Origin: Nitrosomonas sp.
GTDB lineage: Bacteria > Pseudomonadota > Gammaproteobacteria > Burkholderiales > Nitrosomonadaceae
NCBI GenBank assembly: GCA_019635215.1
Contig: JAHBZZ010000003.1
Coordinates: 124,001-188,000, forward strand
Direction of reading: 5' to 3'
DNA: 64,000 nucleotides
A model generated the notes under the pieces. The model saw only the letters and a list, made by a program, of their open reading frames with translations, was not told the DNA's origin and made no database searches. The first letter of the stretch is position 1; the number at the start of each line of letters is the position of its first letter. Of this stretch, positions 9,283-18,543 are shown piece after piece. A program made the translations under genes and the position numbers.

Positions 9283-10050
9283 ATGAAATTGGCAACATGG
9301 AACGTAAATTCTCTCAAAGTGAGATTACCGCAGGTTATTGAATGGTTGCAAACGCAGCAACCGGATATGCTTTGTCTTCAGGAAACCAAGTTATCCGATG
9401 AAAATTTTCCACTGGATGAAATTGCCGATACTGGCTACCAATCGGTTTTTATCGGTCAGAAGACCTATAACGGTGTAGCAATACTCAGCAAGTTGCAAGG
9501 CCAGGAGATAATCACGGCTATTCCGAATTTCGAGGACGATCAGAAAAGAATAATTGCCGCAACTTACGAAGATCTGCGCGTTGTTTGTGTCTATGTACCC
9601 AACGGCGAAATGGTGGGCTCTGAAAAATATGCGTACAAATTGAAATGGCTGCCCGCCTTGGTAGCATGGTTGCGCGAAGAATTAAAAAAATACCCTAAAC
9701 TGGTTGTGATGGGTGACTATAATATCGCTCCCGATGATCGGGATGTATACGATCCTCAACTTTGGAACGGAAAAGTATTGTGTAGCCAACCTGAGCGTGA
9801 TGCGTTTGGTGAGTTGTTAAGCTCCGGCTTCGTTGACAGTTTTCGTTTGTTCGAGCAGCCCGAGAAATCCTATAGTTGGTGGGACTACCGCATGCTGGCG
9901 TTCAGGCGCAACCGGGGGTTGCGTATTGATCATATTCTGTTGAGCAAGGTATTGGCGGATAGCTGTATCGCTTGTCAGATCGATAAAGCGGTGCGAAAAC
10001 AAGATCGTCCTTCTGATCATGCGCCTGTGATGGCTGTATTGTCCGCATAG
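9283..10050 (+). CDS. xthA: Exodeoxyribonuclease III / AP endonuclease
   Basis: XthA is a Mg-dependent DNA repair enzyme that cuts at abasic sites and degrades duplex DNA from 3' ends. The 255 residues show all the expected motifs: WNVNSLKVR at the N-terminus, QETKL with Glu34, GDYNIAPDDRDVYDP in the middle, and the C-terminal RIDHILLS and SDHAPV with the catalytic His. The protein is full length. It follows the esterase closely and converges with the DUF4124 gene, with only 3 bp between the two stops. Confidence 0.96.
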   Translation: MKLATWNVNSLKVRLPQVIEWLQTQQPDMLCLQETKLSDENFPLDEIADTGYQSVFIGQKTYNGVAILSKLQGQEIITAIPNFEDDQKRIIAATYEDLRVVCVYVPNGEMVGSEKYAYKLKWLPALVAWLREELKKYPKLVVMGDYNIAPDDRDVYDPQLWNGKVLCSQPERDAFGELLSSGFVDSFRLFEQPEKSYSWWDYRMLAFRRNRGLRIDHILLSKVLADSCIACQIDKAVRKQDRPSDHAPVMAVLSA

Positions 10051-10053
10051 GAT

Positions 10054-10503
10054 CTATTTGATTTCCGGTAATTTTTCCAGTTCGCGCTGTAATGCCTGAA
10101 GTTTCATTTCACGCGTGCTGATTTCATTTTTTAGGCGTTCGACGCGATCAAGATAACGCTGATAATTGCGTTCGCTACCCAGTCGATTCGGATTGCCGCC
10201 TTTATACTCGGTTTTAATCATTTCCAATTGTGTCGATTCGTTAGCGATGCGTTGTTCAATTTCTTTTCGCTGTTCTTTGATAATATTGTTCTCGCGTCTT
10301 GTTTTTATCCTGTCGTCAATGCCTTCGGTATCAACTGAGGGGACAATAATAAGAGGAGAGAGATCTATTTTTTCTGAATCATTTGATTGGATATTTGAAT
10401 AAGTCACATTACCGTGCTCGTCTATATGCTTATAAACACCGGAAAATGTATGAGTGGCATGACCAGACAAGATAATTATGAATAGAAAATAAATCATTTT
10501 CAT
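10054..10503 (-). CDS. Exported DUF4124 protein with coiled coil (copy 1)
   Basis: This 149-residue protein has an N-terminal signal peptide (hydrophobic run followed by HATHTFSG). It then carries the DUF4124 pattern YKHIDEHGNVTYSN, found in many proteobacterial periplasmic proteins of unknown function. The C-terminal half is rich in Glu, Arg and Leu heptads (RYLDRVERLKNEISTREMKL) and should form a coiled coil. A similar gene lies 23 bp upstream on the same strand, so the two look like a tandem pair. No specific role can be assigned. Confidence 0.8.
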   Translation of the reverse strand: MKMIYFLFIIILSGHATHTFSGVYKHIDEHGNVTYSNIQSNDSEKIDLSPLIIVPSVDTEGIDDRIKTRRENNIIKEQRKEIEQRIANESTQLEMIKTEYKGGNPNRLGSERNYQRYLDRVERLKNEISTREMKLQALQRELEKLPEIK

Positions 10504-10526
10504 AGCTAATGGCGCAACTGCGAACG

Positions 10527-10970
10527 TTATAATCTTTCAAGTTCTCTTTTTAACGATGCGATATTGCTCTCATGTCGTTGCAATTTATTGTGCAAGCGTC
10601 TCATCCTTTCCGTTTGCTGCTGTGTTTCCTGATTGTTGTTCATCAGAGATATGAATCTGCTGGTATCAGAAAATAATTTCATTTCTTCTGCAAGTTCATT
10701 TTCCAGAATTTCACGGCGCTTGACATCACGTTTTTGTTGCGTGTGAACGCTGATTTTTGGGGAATGCGCTGGTCTCGCAGAGGCAATAACCTGAGATCTG
10801 GAGTTGTTTGGCGTGGATTGTATTGTCTGCGCCCCTTTGACCGGACGATTGGTAAATGTTATGTGACCATCAGCGTCTACATGTTTATAGATTGTAGGAC
10901 CCGCGTGCGCAGCTGATGTCACGCTCATGCCCAGGAAGACTATAATGATAAATATAATTGGCGTACCCAT
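10527..10970 (-). CDS. Exported DUF4124 protein with coiled coil (copy 2)
   Basis: This 147-residue protein has the same layout as its downstream neighbour: a signal peptide ending around SAAHAGP, the DUF4124 motif YKHVDADGHITFTNRP, a low-complexity Ser/Gln linker, and a C-terminal coiled coil (RLHNKLQRHESNIASLKREL). The shared architecture and adjacency suggest an old duplication, although the linkers have diverged. Function is unknown; a periplasmic location is inferred from the leader. Confidence 0.8.
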   Translation of the reverse strand: MGTPIIFIIIVFLGMSVTSAAHAGPTIYKHVDADGHITFTNRPVKGAQTIQSTPNNSRSQVIASARPAHSPKISVHTQQKRDVKRREILENELAEEMKLFSDTSRFISLMNNNQETQQQTERMRRLHNKLQRHESNIASLKRELERL

Positions 10971-11168
10971 AAGTTTGTGCTTGGCTATCGTTACACGAAT
11001 ATCAAAAACAGCGACTTAAGTTATATTAACAAGTATAGTCTACCAATTGTCTCCTTAAGGGAAAGCTGGAAAAGGGCGAATTTATCCTGGCTTTTTACAC
11101 AATTTATAAGATGCTCTGATATGAAAAAACAATCGATGAATTGTGGATAAATTCATATCGCTCCGCTA

Positions 11169-11310
11169 AGAATCTGTTCAAGATCGCGATCAAGGGGGAG
11201 TGTAAGGAAAAATTGAACGAAGAAACACAACATACTTGAAGTATGTGAGTATTTTGAGTTCGATTTTAACGAAGCAATGCGCCCTTTAGTGAGATCTTTG
11301 AGCAGGTTCT
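11169..11310. mobile_element. MITE-like inverted-repeat element abutting glnA stop
   Basis: The 142-bp stretch is bounded by imperfect terminal inverted repeats: AGAATCTGTTCAAGATC on the left and GATCTTTGAGCAGGTTCT on the right (15 of 18 positions match allowing one gap). A TA dinucleotide flanks both ends. Near the middle there is a perfect ACATACTT/AAGTATGT palindrome. It contains no gene. TA flanks suggest a non-autonomous relative of an IS630/Tc1-type element (inference). The right TA is part of the TAA stop codon of glnA. The rest of the 10,971-11,309 gap is AT-rich without recognisable features. Confidence 0.6.
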
Positions 11311-12719
11311 TACAAGCTGTAATACATATCAAACTCGACAGGATGGGTTGTTGCACGTAGCAGTGTTACTTCTTCCATTTTGAGATGAATGTAGGCGTCG
11401 ATCATATCGTTGCTGAATACACCGCCTCGTGTCAGAAAATCACGATCCTTATCTAGATGACTAAGTGCTTCATCTAACGAAGCGCAGGTGTTAGGCACTT
11501 TTGCCGCTTCTTCTGGCGGCAAGTCATAGAGGTTTTTGTCCATGGGATCGCCTGGGTGGATTTTATTCTGAATGCCGTCAAGACCTGCCATCATGAGTGC
11601 CGAAAAAACCAGATAAGGATTGGCGGACGGATCTGGGAAACGTACCTCGATGCGACGCCCTTTGGGACTGCTGGTGTACGGGATGCGGATAGCCGCTGAA
11701 CGGTTGCTTGCTGAATAAGCCAGATTCACCGGCGCTTCATAACCGGCAACCAGTCTTTTATAAGAATTCGTACCCGGATTGGCTATCGCATTGAGTGCCT
11801 TGGCATGTTTAAGAATGCCACCGATGTAATATAGTGCTGTTTCGGATAAGCCTGCATAACCATTTCCGGAAAAAAGATTTTCGCCGTCTTTCCAGATGGA
11901 TTGGTGAACATGCATACCTGAGCCATTATCGCCTACAATCGGTTTGGGCATGAAGGTTGCCGTTTTACCGTAGGAATGCGCTACATTATGTACCACATAC
12001 TTGAGTAGCTGGTTCCAGTCTGCCCGTTTTACCAGACTGTTGAACCGTGTTCCGATTTCGCATTGTCCAGCGGTCGCCACTTCATGATGATGAACCTCAA
12101 CCGGGATGCCGAGTTGTTCCAGTGTCAAACACATTGCGGAGCGTATGTTTTGCAGTGAATCAACGGGAGGTACAGGGAAGTAGCCGCCTTTAATCGCCGG
12201 ACGATGACCTATATTGCCGCTGTCATATTTGATGACAGAGCTCCATGCGGCTTCTTCTGATTCGATTTTGACGGAACAGCCGGACATGTCGGTGTGCCAA
12301 TAAACCGAATCAAAAATGAAAAATTCCGGTTCAGGACCGAAATAGGCGATATCGCCGATGCCGGTTGATTGTAGATAGATTTCAGCACGTTTGGCCAGTG
12401 AACGCGGATCACGGCTGTAGCCTTTGCCATCGGATGGTTCCACTACGTCACATGTCATAATGAGTGTGGAATCATCCATAAAGGGATCCAGATTAGCGGT
12501 TTCAGGGTCCGGTATTAGCAGCATATCGGATGCCTGTATACTCTTCCATCCGGCAATGGATGAACCGTCAAATGGATGGCCATCCTCGAATTTGTCGGTA
12601 TCAAAACTATGGGATGGAATCGTGACATGCTGTTCTTTACCATTGGTATCGGTAAAACGCAAATCTACAAATTTAACTTCTTTGTCTTGAATTAGTTTCA
12701 AAACATCAGCGACCGACAT
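11310..12719 (-). CDS. glnA: Glutamine synthetase, type I
   Basis: GlnA makes glutamine from glutamate, ammonia and ATP as a cytoplasmic dodecamer. Starting at ATG 12719, preceded by TGGAGAA, gives 469 residues beginning [13 protein letters not shown], the normal length; the frame stays open upstream but without family similarity. Motifs include [10 protein letters not shown], the ATP-site region [16 protein letters not shown], and [12 protein letters not shown], which contains the Tyr adenylylated by GlnE in proteobacterial GSI-beta enzymes. It is divergent from recQ across about 300 bp. The 3' end runs directly into an inverted-repeat element. Confidence 0.97.
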   Translation of the reverse strand: MSVADVLKLIQDKEVKFVDLRFTDTNGKEQHVTIPSHSFDTDKFEDGHPFDGSSIAGWKSIQASDMLLIPDPETANLDPFMDDSTLIMTCDVVEPSDGKGYSRDPRSLAKRAEIYLQSTGIGDIAYFGPEPEFFIFDSVYWHTDMSGCSVKIESEEAAWSSVIKYDSGNIGHRPAIKGGYFPVPPVDSLQNIRSAMCLTLEQLGIPVEVHHHEVATAGQCEIGTRFNSLVKRADWNQLLKYVVHNVAHSYGKTATFMPKPIVGDNGSGMHVHQSIWKDGENLFSGNGYAGLSETALYYIGGILKHAKALNAIANPGTNSYKRLVAGYEAPVNLAYSASNRSAAIRIPYTSSPKGRRIEVRFPDPSANPYLVFSALMMAGLDGIQNKIHPGDPMDKNLYDLPPEEAAKVPNTCASLDEALSHLDKDRDFLTRGGVFSNDMIDAYIHLKMEEVTLLRATTHPVEFDMYYSL

Positions 12720-12771
12720 CTTATTCTCCAGGAATGCTAGGGTTATCAGATAAATAAAAATTCCAGATTGA

Positions 12772-12780
12772 ATTATACCA
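12772..12780 (-). promoter_or_regulatory. Candidate extended -10 promoter of glnA
   Basis: The minus strand reads TGGTATAAT, a perfect -10 hexamer with the extended TG motif, about 50 bp upstream of the glnA start. No good -35 hexamer is seen at the normal distance, which fits an extended -10 promoter. I saw no convincing sigma-54 -24/-12 site in the same 300-bp glnA/recQ intergenic region. The rest of that region (12,720-13,023) contains nothing else I can name. Confidence 0.45.
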
Positions 12781-13023
12781 GTACAAATCAACGAATAATC
12801 TGAATCTGAAACCGGATTGTGCGGCAGAAGTTCTGCGATAATGCCGGGTGATTATCAGAATAATGTTATTGATCACTCAATTTTTCTCTAAAAACCAGTT
12901 TCAAATTGATTGCTATTGTAGTGGTAGTCGTGACAGGCTTATCCTATACTGATTCTCTGGATATTTCAGGTAAATAGACTGTTATGGACTGTCAAGATAT
13001 AGCATACGAAAGCATCGGATTGC

Positions 13024-14823
13024 ATGACGACTGCACGCAATATCCTCAATAGCGTTTTTGGTTATCCGGACTTTCGCGGTAAGCAGGCTGACATTATCAC
13101 GCATCTGGCGGATGGAAATGACTGTCTGGTACTGATGCCAACCGGTGGCGGGAAATCGCTTTGCTATCAGATACCGGCGCTAATGCGCGAAGGTGTGGCT
13201 GTCGTCGTTTCACCTTTGATTTCTTTAATGCAAAATCAGGTTGCAGCTTTGAATGAAGTCGGCGTACATGCTGCTGTTCTCAATTCTTCCTTGCCGCATG
13301 AAGAAGCGCAACAGGTGGAACAAAAATTACTTTCAAGTGAATATGACTTGCTTTATGTCGCGCCAGAGCGGTTGTTGACGTGGCGTTTTCTGGATCTGAT
13401 CAGTCGAATACCCTTGGCACTGTTTGCAATTGATGAAGCGCATTGCGTATCCCAATGGGGGCATGATTTTCGCCCTGAATACAGCCAGTTGTCAGTATTG
13501 CATGAACGTTTTCCCAATGTCCCGCGCATTGCCTTGACTGCTACGGCTGATCCTGTCACGCGCCAGGAAATCATCGAACGTCTGGCTTTGCATGAAGCGA
13601 AAGTGTTTGTTTCGAGTTTTGATCGTCCGAATATTCGCTATCACATTATTGACAAGCTTAACAGCAAGCAACAGCTATTGATGTTTGTCCAGACTGAACA
13701 TTCCGGAGACGCGGGTATCGTTTACTGTCTCGCGCGTAAAAAAGTCGATGAAATTACGGAATGGTTAAATTCTCACGGTATCAGAGCCTTACCTTACCAT
13801 GCGGGGATGAGTCTGCATCAACGCGCATCGAACCAGGAAACATTTTTACGCGAGGACGATGTCGTCATGGTAGCGACCATAGCCTTCGGCATGGGTATCG
13901 ACAAACCGGATGTGCGATTTGTCGCCCATCTGGATATGCCTAAAAGTATTGAAGCGTATTATCAGGAAACCGGACGTGCAGGGCGTGACGGACTGAAAGC
14001 CAACGCCTGGATGGCTTATGGTCTGAATGATGTCATTCAGCAACGGCGTATGATCGAAGAATCTGATGCACAACAACAATTCAAGCAAGTTGCAACGCAG
14101 AAACTGGAATCGATGCTGGCGTACTGCGAAACAATAACATGCCGTCGCATGTATTTGTTGCGCTATCTGGGAGAAACGATTGTGCCGGAATACTGTGGAA
14201 ATTGCGACATTTGTTTGAATCCGCCGAAAACCTGGGATGCCACTGTCGAAGTGCAAAAGGCATTATCCTGTGTTTATCGTACCGGGCAACAATTCGGTGT
14301 CGGATACCTGATTGATGTGTTGCGTGGTAACTGCACAGCACGTGTCAAGTACTGGAATCATGATCAAATCAGTACTTTTGGGATCGGCAGGGATTTGCCG
14401 GTTAAAACGTGGCGTGCCGTATTCAGGCAAATAATCGCGCGCGGTTTGTTGACAACAGATAGTGAAGGGTATGGTGCATTATGGTTTACCGAAACCAGTC
14501 GATCAGTATTGAAGGAACAGCAAAGAATTTTTCTGCGTCAATTGGGCGTGAATGATAGATTCTTCCAGAGTATGGAGCCCGTTGGTGAATCATCATTCAG
14601 TGCGGCTGAACAACAGTTGTGGGAGCAATTGCGTGCATGGCGTGCAAAAACCGCCCTTGAGCATGGTGTGCCTGCTTATGTGATTTTTCACGATACGACG
14701 CTAAAAGAGTTGGTGCATGTATGTCCTCAGACAGTGGAAGAATTAAGCCGGATAACCGGCATAGGCGCGCATAAACTGGATAGATATGGCGCTCATTTGA
14801 TCAGCATTTTGCACCGTGGATGA
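13024..14823 (+). CDS. recQ: ATP-dependent DNA helicase RecQ
   Basis: RecQ is a 3'-5' superfamily 2 helicase used in recombination and replication-fork repair. The 599 residues include Walker A PTGGGKS (residues 39-45), the box IDEAHCVSQWGHDFRPEY, the C-terminal helicase motif YYQETGRAGRDG, the RecQ zinc-binding cysteines (CETITCRR, later YCGNCDIC), a winged-helix region, and a C-terminal HRDC domain (LKELVHVCPQTVEELSRI). Length and domain order are standard. ATG at 13024 matches the family start. The gene stands alone, divergent from glnA. Confidence 0.96.
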   Translation: MTTARNILNSVFGYPDFRGKQADIITHLADGNDCLVLMPTGGGKSLCYQIPALMREGVAVVVSPLISLMQNQVAALNEVGVHAAVLNSSLPHEEAQQVEQKLLSSEYDLLYVAPERLLTWRFLDLISRIPLALFAIDEAHCVSQWGHDFRPEYSQLSVLHERFPNVPRIALTATADPVTRQEIIERLALHEAKVFVSSFDRPNIRYHIIDKLNSKQQLLMFVQTEHSGDAGIVYCLARKKVDEITEWLNSHGIRALPYHAGMSLHQRASNQETFLREDDVVMVATIAFGMGIDKPDVRFVAHLDMPKSIEAYYQETGRAGRDGLKANAWMAYGLNDVIQQRRMIEESDAQQQFKQVATQKLESMLAYCETITCRRMYLLRYLGETIVPEYCGNCDICLNPPKTWDATVEVQKALSCVYRTGQQFGVGYLIDVLRGNCTARVKYWNHDQISTFGIGRDLPVKTWRAVFRQIIARGLLTTDSEGYGALWFTETSRSVLKEQQRIFLRQLGVNDRFFQSMEPVGESSFSAAEQQLWEQLRAWRAKTALEHGVPAYVIFHDTTLKELVHVCPQTVEELSRITGIGAHKLDRYGAHLISILHRG

Positions 14824-15146
14824 TTATAAGTTGCATAACGAATCTGGGGAAATGTTACTTAATGTTCAATATAATCAATAGCAAGAATTGATTTTCTTAG
14901 GGTACATATTTCCATGTATTTGACGATAGACGAAAAAACAACAATATTGTTGCGCAAAAGCAACACAAATGTTTAAGTATCATTGAAAAAGAGTTGTTTC
15001 TCTTGCAGGAATGCGTCGTGTTGGGCACAATCTGATCAAACCTTCCGCAGTGGATGGTCAAAAAAACAGTGGGGTGCATTCCACCGGAGCATAGATGGGT
15101 TAACAGGCGACCCCCAGTCGTTTTAACATTACAGGAGAACTTCCCT
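14824..15146 (+). other. Intergenic region upstream of the porin gene
   Basis: The 323 bp between recQ and the porin contain no convincing gene. A short inverted repeat around GTTGCGCAAAAGCAAC lies near 14,950. The porin leader ends with a good ribosome-binding site (AGGAG at 15,133). The promoter of the strongly expressed-looking porin should lie here, but I cannot place it with confidence. Confidence 0.5.
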
Positions 15147-16352
15147 ATGAAGAAGAAACTTATTTCGTTAGCAGTAGCCGGTGCGCTTGCAACGCCAATG
15201 GTTGTATCAGCACAAGGAACCAGTGTCACCATGTTTGGTAGCGCGCAAGCCGAATATGCAACAGTTGATTATGATGGTTTTACCAGTCAGGCGCTTGTCG
15301 GTGATGACACCGGTCGTTCAAGATGGGGCGTGCATGTGGTTGAACAGCTGGGCGGCGGATTAAAAGCCAAGGCACATCTCGAATTTGGTTTCAATACCGG
15401 TAGCAGTGATTTAGGTTTTGCACGTGAACGTTGGGTAGCTTTGGCCAATGACCAATGGGGTGAACTTAAATTCGGCCGTGTTCAATCTCCGTTCAAGGAT
15501 TTTGCCGGTGGTCAAACGATTGATCCATTTGCTTATACCACACTGCAAGCTGCAGGTAGCGGTGGTACCATGACCGCATCAGCAAACGGTATGGGTTCCG
15601 GCGCACAAAGCTTTGTCAACAGCGCAATCCGTTATGATTCACCAAAGGTTGAAGGTTTTTCGTTTGCTGCATTGTTGATGCCTGGCGATTCAGAAAAGCT
15701 TGATCCGATTCTGGGAGGTAGCTCAAGCCCGAATAGTGGTGGTGAAGACGGTGAATGGGATTTTCAAGTAACCGGTAAATATGAAGCAACCATCGCAAAC
15801 GAGCATACTCTCGGTGTGTTTGGTGGTTATTCAAGAGACAATATCAGTTCAAAACAACGCTCATTGCAAATGCTGAGTTTTGGTCCTGGTGCTGATGACG
15901 AGCAAGTCTGGCGCGGTGGCGCGTCATGGAATTTCAGAGGTTTTCGCATTGCGGGACAGTATGAAGATATCAATGATGCAACGATAAACGGTGCGGCATC
16001 TTGTACAAATGCTGCTCAATTAGGTTCAGCGGGACCGAATGGTGAATTTAATGGTGACCGTGGACAATGTAACTCAGCAATGAATGTCAATGGCGACGGT
16101 CGTCTGTGGTTTGTGAGCGGTGAATATGCCTTGGGTAGTACACGTCTGATTGCACAGGGCGGTATGTCAGAAGCTAAACGTACAACGTTTGCGGATAAAC
16201 GTGACGTCAGCAGCTTTACAGTCGGCGCTATTCATAGCCTGAGCCAACGCACAAGCTTGTTTGGCGGTTATCAACGTAATATGGTTGATGACAGAAATGG
16301 TATATTCAAAGATAGCAATGTTTATACTGTAGGTATGCGTCACAATTTCTAA
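15147..16352 (+). CDS. Outer-membrane general porin (Gram-negative porin family)
   Basis: The 401-residue protein starts at ATG 15147, after AGGAG and a 9-bp spacer. It has a signal peptide (MKKKLISLAVAGALATPMVV, cleaved after VSAQ). The mature part starts TSVTMFGSAQAEYATVDY, followed by alternating beta strands and a terminal Phe (VGMRHNF), the C-terminal signature for outer-membrane barrel assembly. WGVHVVEQLGGGLKAKAHLEFGF is typical of betaproteobacterial trimeric porins. It forms a diffusion channel; selectivity cannot be read. It is monocistronic, with an intrinsic terminator 18 bp after the stop. Confidence 0.92.
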   Translation: MKKKLISLAVAGALATPMVVSAQGTSVTMFGSAQAEYATVDYDGFTSQALVGDDTGRSRWGVHVVEQLGGGLKAKAHLEFGFNTGSSDLGFARERWVALANDQWGELKFGRVQSPFKDFAGGQTIDPFAYTTLQAAGSGGTMTASANGMGSGAQSFVNSAIRYDSPKVEGFSFAALLMPGDSEKLDPILGGSSSPNSGGEDGEWDFQVTGKYEATIANEHTLGVFGGYSRDNISSKQRSLQMLSFGPGADDEQVWRGGASWNFRGFRIAGQYEDINDATINGAASCTNAAQLGSAGPNGEFNGDRGQCNSAMNVNGDGRLWFVSGEYALGSTRLIAQGGMSEAKRTTFADKRDVSSFTVGAIHSLSQRTSLFGGYQRNMVDDRNGIFKDSNVYTVGMRHNF

Positions 16353-16369
16353 GCATTATTTTTGCAAGC

Positions 16370-16397
16370 AAAAAAGGCACCTTTGGGTGCCTTTTTT
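16370..16397 (+). terminator. Rho-independent terminator of the porin gene
   Basis: A stem of GGCACC/GGTGCC with a TTTG loop is preceded by six A and followed by six T. It lies 18 bp after the porin stop codon. The A-tract upstream means it can also work in the other direction. Confidence 0.92.
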
Positions 16398-16429
16398 GTT
16401 GTCTGTTTTTATCTCAAGATTGACTTTCT

Positions 16430-16449
16430 GAGACTTTTGCAAAAGTCTC
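16430..16449. repeat. Perfect 20-bp palindrome
   Basis: The sequence GAGACTTTTGCAAAAGTCTC is its own reverse complement. Its arm GAGACTTTTGCA differs by one base from the terminal repeat GAGACCTTTGCA of the inverted-repeat element at 43,512. It may be two element ends joined after loss of the interior; this is inference from the shared bases. Confidence 0.7.
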
Positions 16450-16603
16450 CTTCTATGAGAGGCTGTGCTAAGTTAAGTTATTCTTGACAGCACCAAATGA
16501 CAAAATCCGCGTGATATCGTCAACCTGTTAAAATAGTAAGTTATCGATGCTATTGCTGATTTCAGCGTTCTATCAAAAATTTATTAAGGGAGATTTACTC
16601 GCC

Positions 16604-17020
16604 ATGAGCATGAAAAAATGGACGGACGAAGAATTGATTTCAACAAGGGATAAATTGGAAGCATTGAATGCACGCTATAAAAAATCAAGCAACGCCATGT
16701 GGCATTTTACTGCGTTTCTTGGTGCTTTCGCCGTTTCGACCGGAATTGCCTTTATTTTTTTCGATGGTGTGGATGTTCTGAACGTTTTATTGATTGTTTT
16801 GGGGGCGATTACCTGTCTGGCTTGGTATAAAAGTGAGAAGCAACGCAAGGATAACCAGAATTTTCTATTTGAAATCAATAATGAACTAAAGAGGCGCGAA
16901 AAAAAATCAGCCAAAAGCAAAACTAAAAACAATACCGGCGAGGAAAACAACTCAGAAACAGGGGCAGTTACTCACACTGAATCCATTGACAGGAATACTG
17001 AGGCAGGTCATCAAAGATGA
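16604..17020 (+). CDS. Small inner-membrane protein of unknown function
   Basis: I do not recognise this 138-residue protein. It starts at ATG 16604 after AAGGGAGA. An N-terminal amphipathic segment (WTDEELISTRDKLEALNARY) is followed by two membrane helices, about FTAFLGAFAVSTGIAFIFF and VLNVLLIVLGAITCLAWY, and then a soluble tail rich in Lys, Glu and Asn (KRREKKSAKSKTKNN). The two-helix hairpin with both ends probably cytoplasmic suggests a membrane-anchored accessory protein. It stands alone; the following 240 bp to the glycerate kinase contain no supported gene. Confidence 0.65.
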   Translation: MSMKKWTDEELISTRDKLEALNARYKKSSNAMWHFTAFLGAFAVSTGIAFIFFDGVDVLNVLLIVLGAITCLAWYKSEKQRKDNQNFLFEINNELKRREKKSAKSKTKNNTGEENNSETGAVTHTESIDRNTEAGHQR

Positions 17021-17262
17021 GATAACGGGTCGGGTTATTAGTCCGCTATGACAAATGGCTGCACAATCTGTGCCGGACTATTTCTGAGTAATGTTCAGAA
17101 ACCTTTAGAGAAAGAAAATACATTTGTTGAATCCGGGGAACAGAAAGTTATTCAATGCATTATGCCAGTTTATATGGATGTAAGAGGACCATTACCGCTG
17201 ATCTTTGATTTGAGTAACAATATATATTGTGAACAAAGGTATCGTCCATGATTCAAGTGTGT

Positions 17263-18543
17263 CTACAAAACAAGAATCACTCGATAATCATTGACATTGG
17301 TATAAGTCGGCCCGGTGACGACAAGATCCCCTAGTTTTTTAAAAAAGCTGAACGCATCGTTATTGATCAGAAATGACTCCGCATGCATTCCAGCCTGTCT
17401 GGCACGAAACAAGGAATCGGGCGTGATCAGTGCACCTGCGTTATGTCCGGATCCATCAATACCATCCGTATCACATGCCAACGCATAAACCTGGTCCAGC
17501 CCATCGAGTGCGATCAACAGCGCTAATAAAAATTCTGTATTACGGCCGCCACGCCCGTTTCCTTGCAAGGTAACTGTTGTTTCTCCGCCGGAGAGCAGTG
17601 CGATCGGCGTTTTCAGAATGTCCGGATACAAGCGGATTTCCCGAACCAGCGCAGCATAGGCTTTCGCGATTTCGCGCGCTTCACCGGTAACTGTATCGCC
17701 CATAATCAATACATTGATACCTTGCTGTTGAAGGAAATTTTTTGCCGCATGCAGGCTTTGGCGTCCGCTGGCGATAACCCGATTCCTGACGTGCTTAAAG
17801 ACCGGCGATCCCGGCTTGGGTGTTTCATCCAGTAAGTGCCGATCTCCCATACAAAGGGTATTCTGTATACTGAGCGGTGCATCAAGATGATGGTGTTTAA
17901 GTACTGCCAAAGCATCCGAGAAACGGGTCGGGTCGGGAGCACATGGCCCCGAAGCGATATGTGCGGGATCGTCGCCGGTGACATCCGAAATGATCAACGC
18001 CTGTATGGGTGCTTTACAGGCTGCGGCGAGCCATCCACCCTGTATTTTTGAAATGTGTTTCCTGACCGTGTTGATTTCTTGGATGCTGGCGCCGCAATGT
18101 AACAGTTGTTGTGTCACATGCTGGAGATCGGCCAGTGAAATGCTGTCGGTTGGCAATGCCAGCAAGCTGGAGCCACCGCCGCTGAACAGGCAGAGCAATA
18201 AATCATCTGCTGTAAGCTGCTTTACGTGCCGTAGGATTTGTTGTGCTGCTTTTATACCGTTTTCGTCCGGTATGGGATGGCCGGCTTCGATGATCGTAAT
18301 ACGGCGTGTTGGTTGTGCATGACCATATCGTGTAACCACAATGCCTTCTAATGCAGGATATTCCGGCCAGTTGTTTTCCACTGCCGATGCCATGACCGCA
18401 GACGCCTTGCCTGCGCCGACGACCAGTACACGTCCTTTGGGTAATTCAGACAGATCAGGCAGAAAATGTGGCACAATCTGTGCTGGATCGGCCGCTTTTA
18501 CGGCGACCTGAAAACTGTCCAGCATCCATGTGCACGGATTCAT
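17263..18543 (-). CDS. Glycerate 2-kinase, MOFRL family (TtuD/GckA type)
   Basis: The 426-residue protein belongs to the type-2 glycerate kinases, which phosphorylate D-glycerate to 2-phosphoglycerate in the cytoplasm. It carries the N-terminal domain motif [18 protein letters not shown], a phosphate-binding [13 protein letters not shown], and the C-terminal MOFRL region with [13 protein letters not shown] and [10 protein letters not shown]. Its ATG overlaps the uvrA stop by 4 bp (ATGA), so translation is probably coupled to uvrA. A glyoxylate/glycerate route feeding glycolysis is a plausible use, but no other gene of that route is nearby. Confidence 0.9.
   Translation of the reverse strand: MNPCTWMLDSFQVAVKAADPAQIVPHFLPDLSELPKGRVLVVGAGKASAVMASAVENNWPEYPALEGIVVTRYGHAQPTRRITIIEAGHPIPDENGIKAAQQILRHVKQLTADDLLLCLFSGGGSSLLALPTDSISLADLQHVTQQLLHCGASIQEINTVRKHISKIQGGWLAAACKAPIQALIISDVTGDDPAHIASGPCAPDPTRFSDALAVLKHHHLDAPLSIQNTLCMGDRHLLDETPKPGSPVFKHVRNRVIASGRQSLHAAKNFLQQQGINVLIMGDTVTGEAREIAKAYAALVREIRLYPDILKTPIALLSGGETTVTLQGNGRGGRNTEFLLALLIALDGLDQVYALACDTDGIDGSGHNAGALITPDSLFRARQAGMHAESFLINNDAFSFFKKLGDLVVTGPTYTNVNDYRVILVL

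Noticed and set aside
11141..11150. Perfect DnaA-box-like TTGTGGATAA
   Set aside because: Single copy; other TTATCCACA sites lie inside hsdR and yidC. No cluster, no dnaA, so no origin is claimed.
17048..17251. 67-codon plus-strand frame between the membrane protein and the glycerate kinase
   Set aside because: No ribosome-binding site, no domain and irregular composition; probably spacer.
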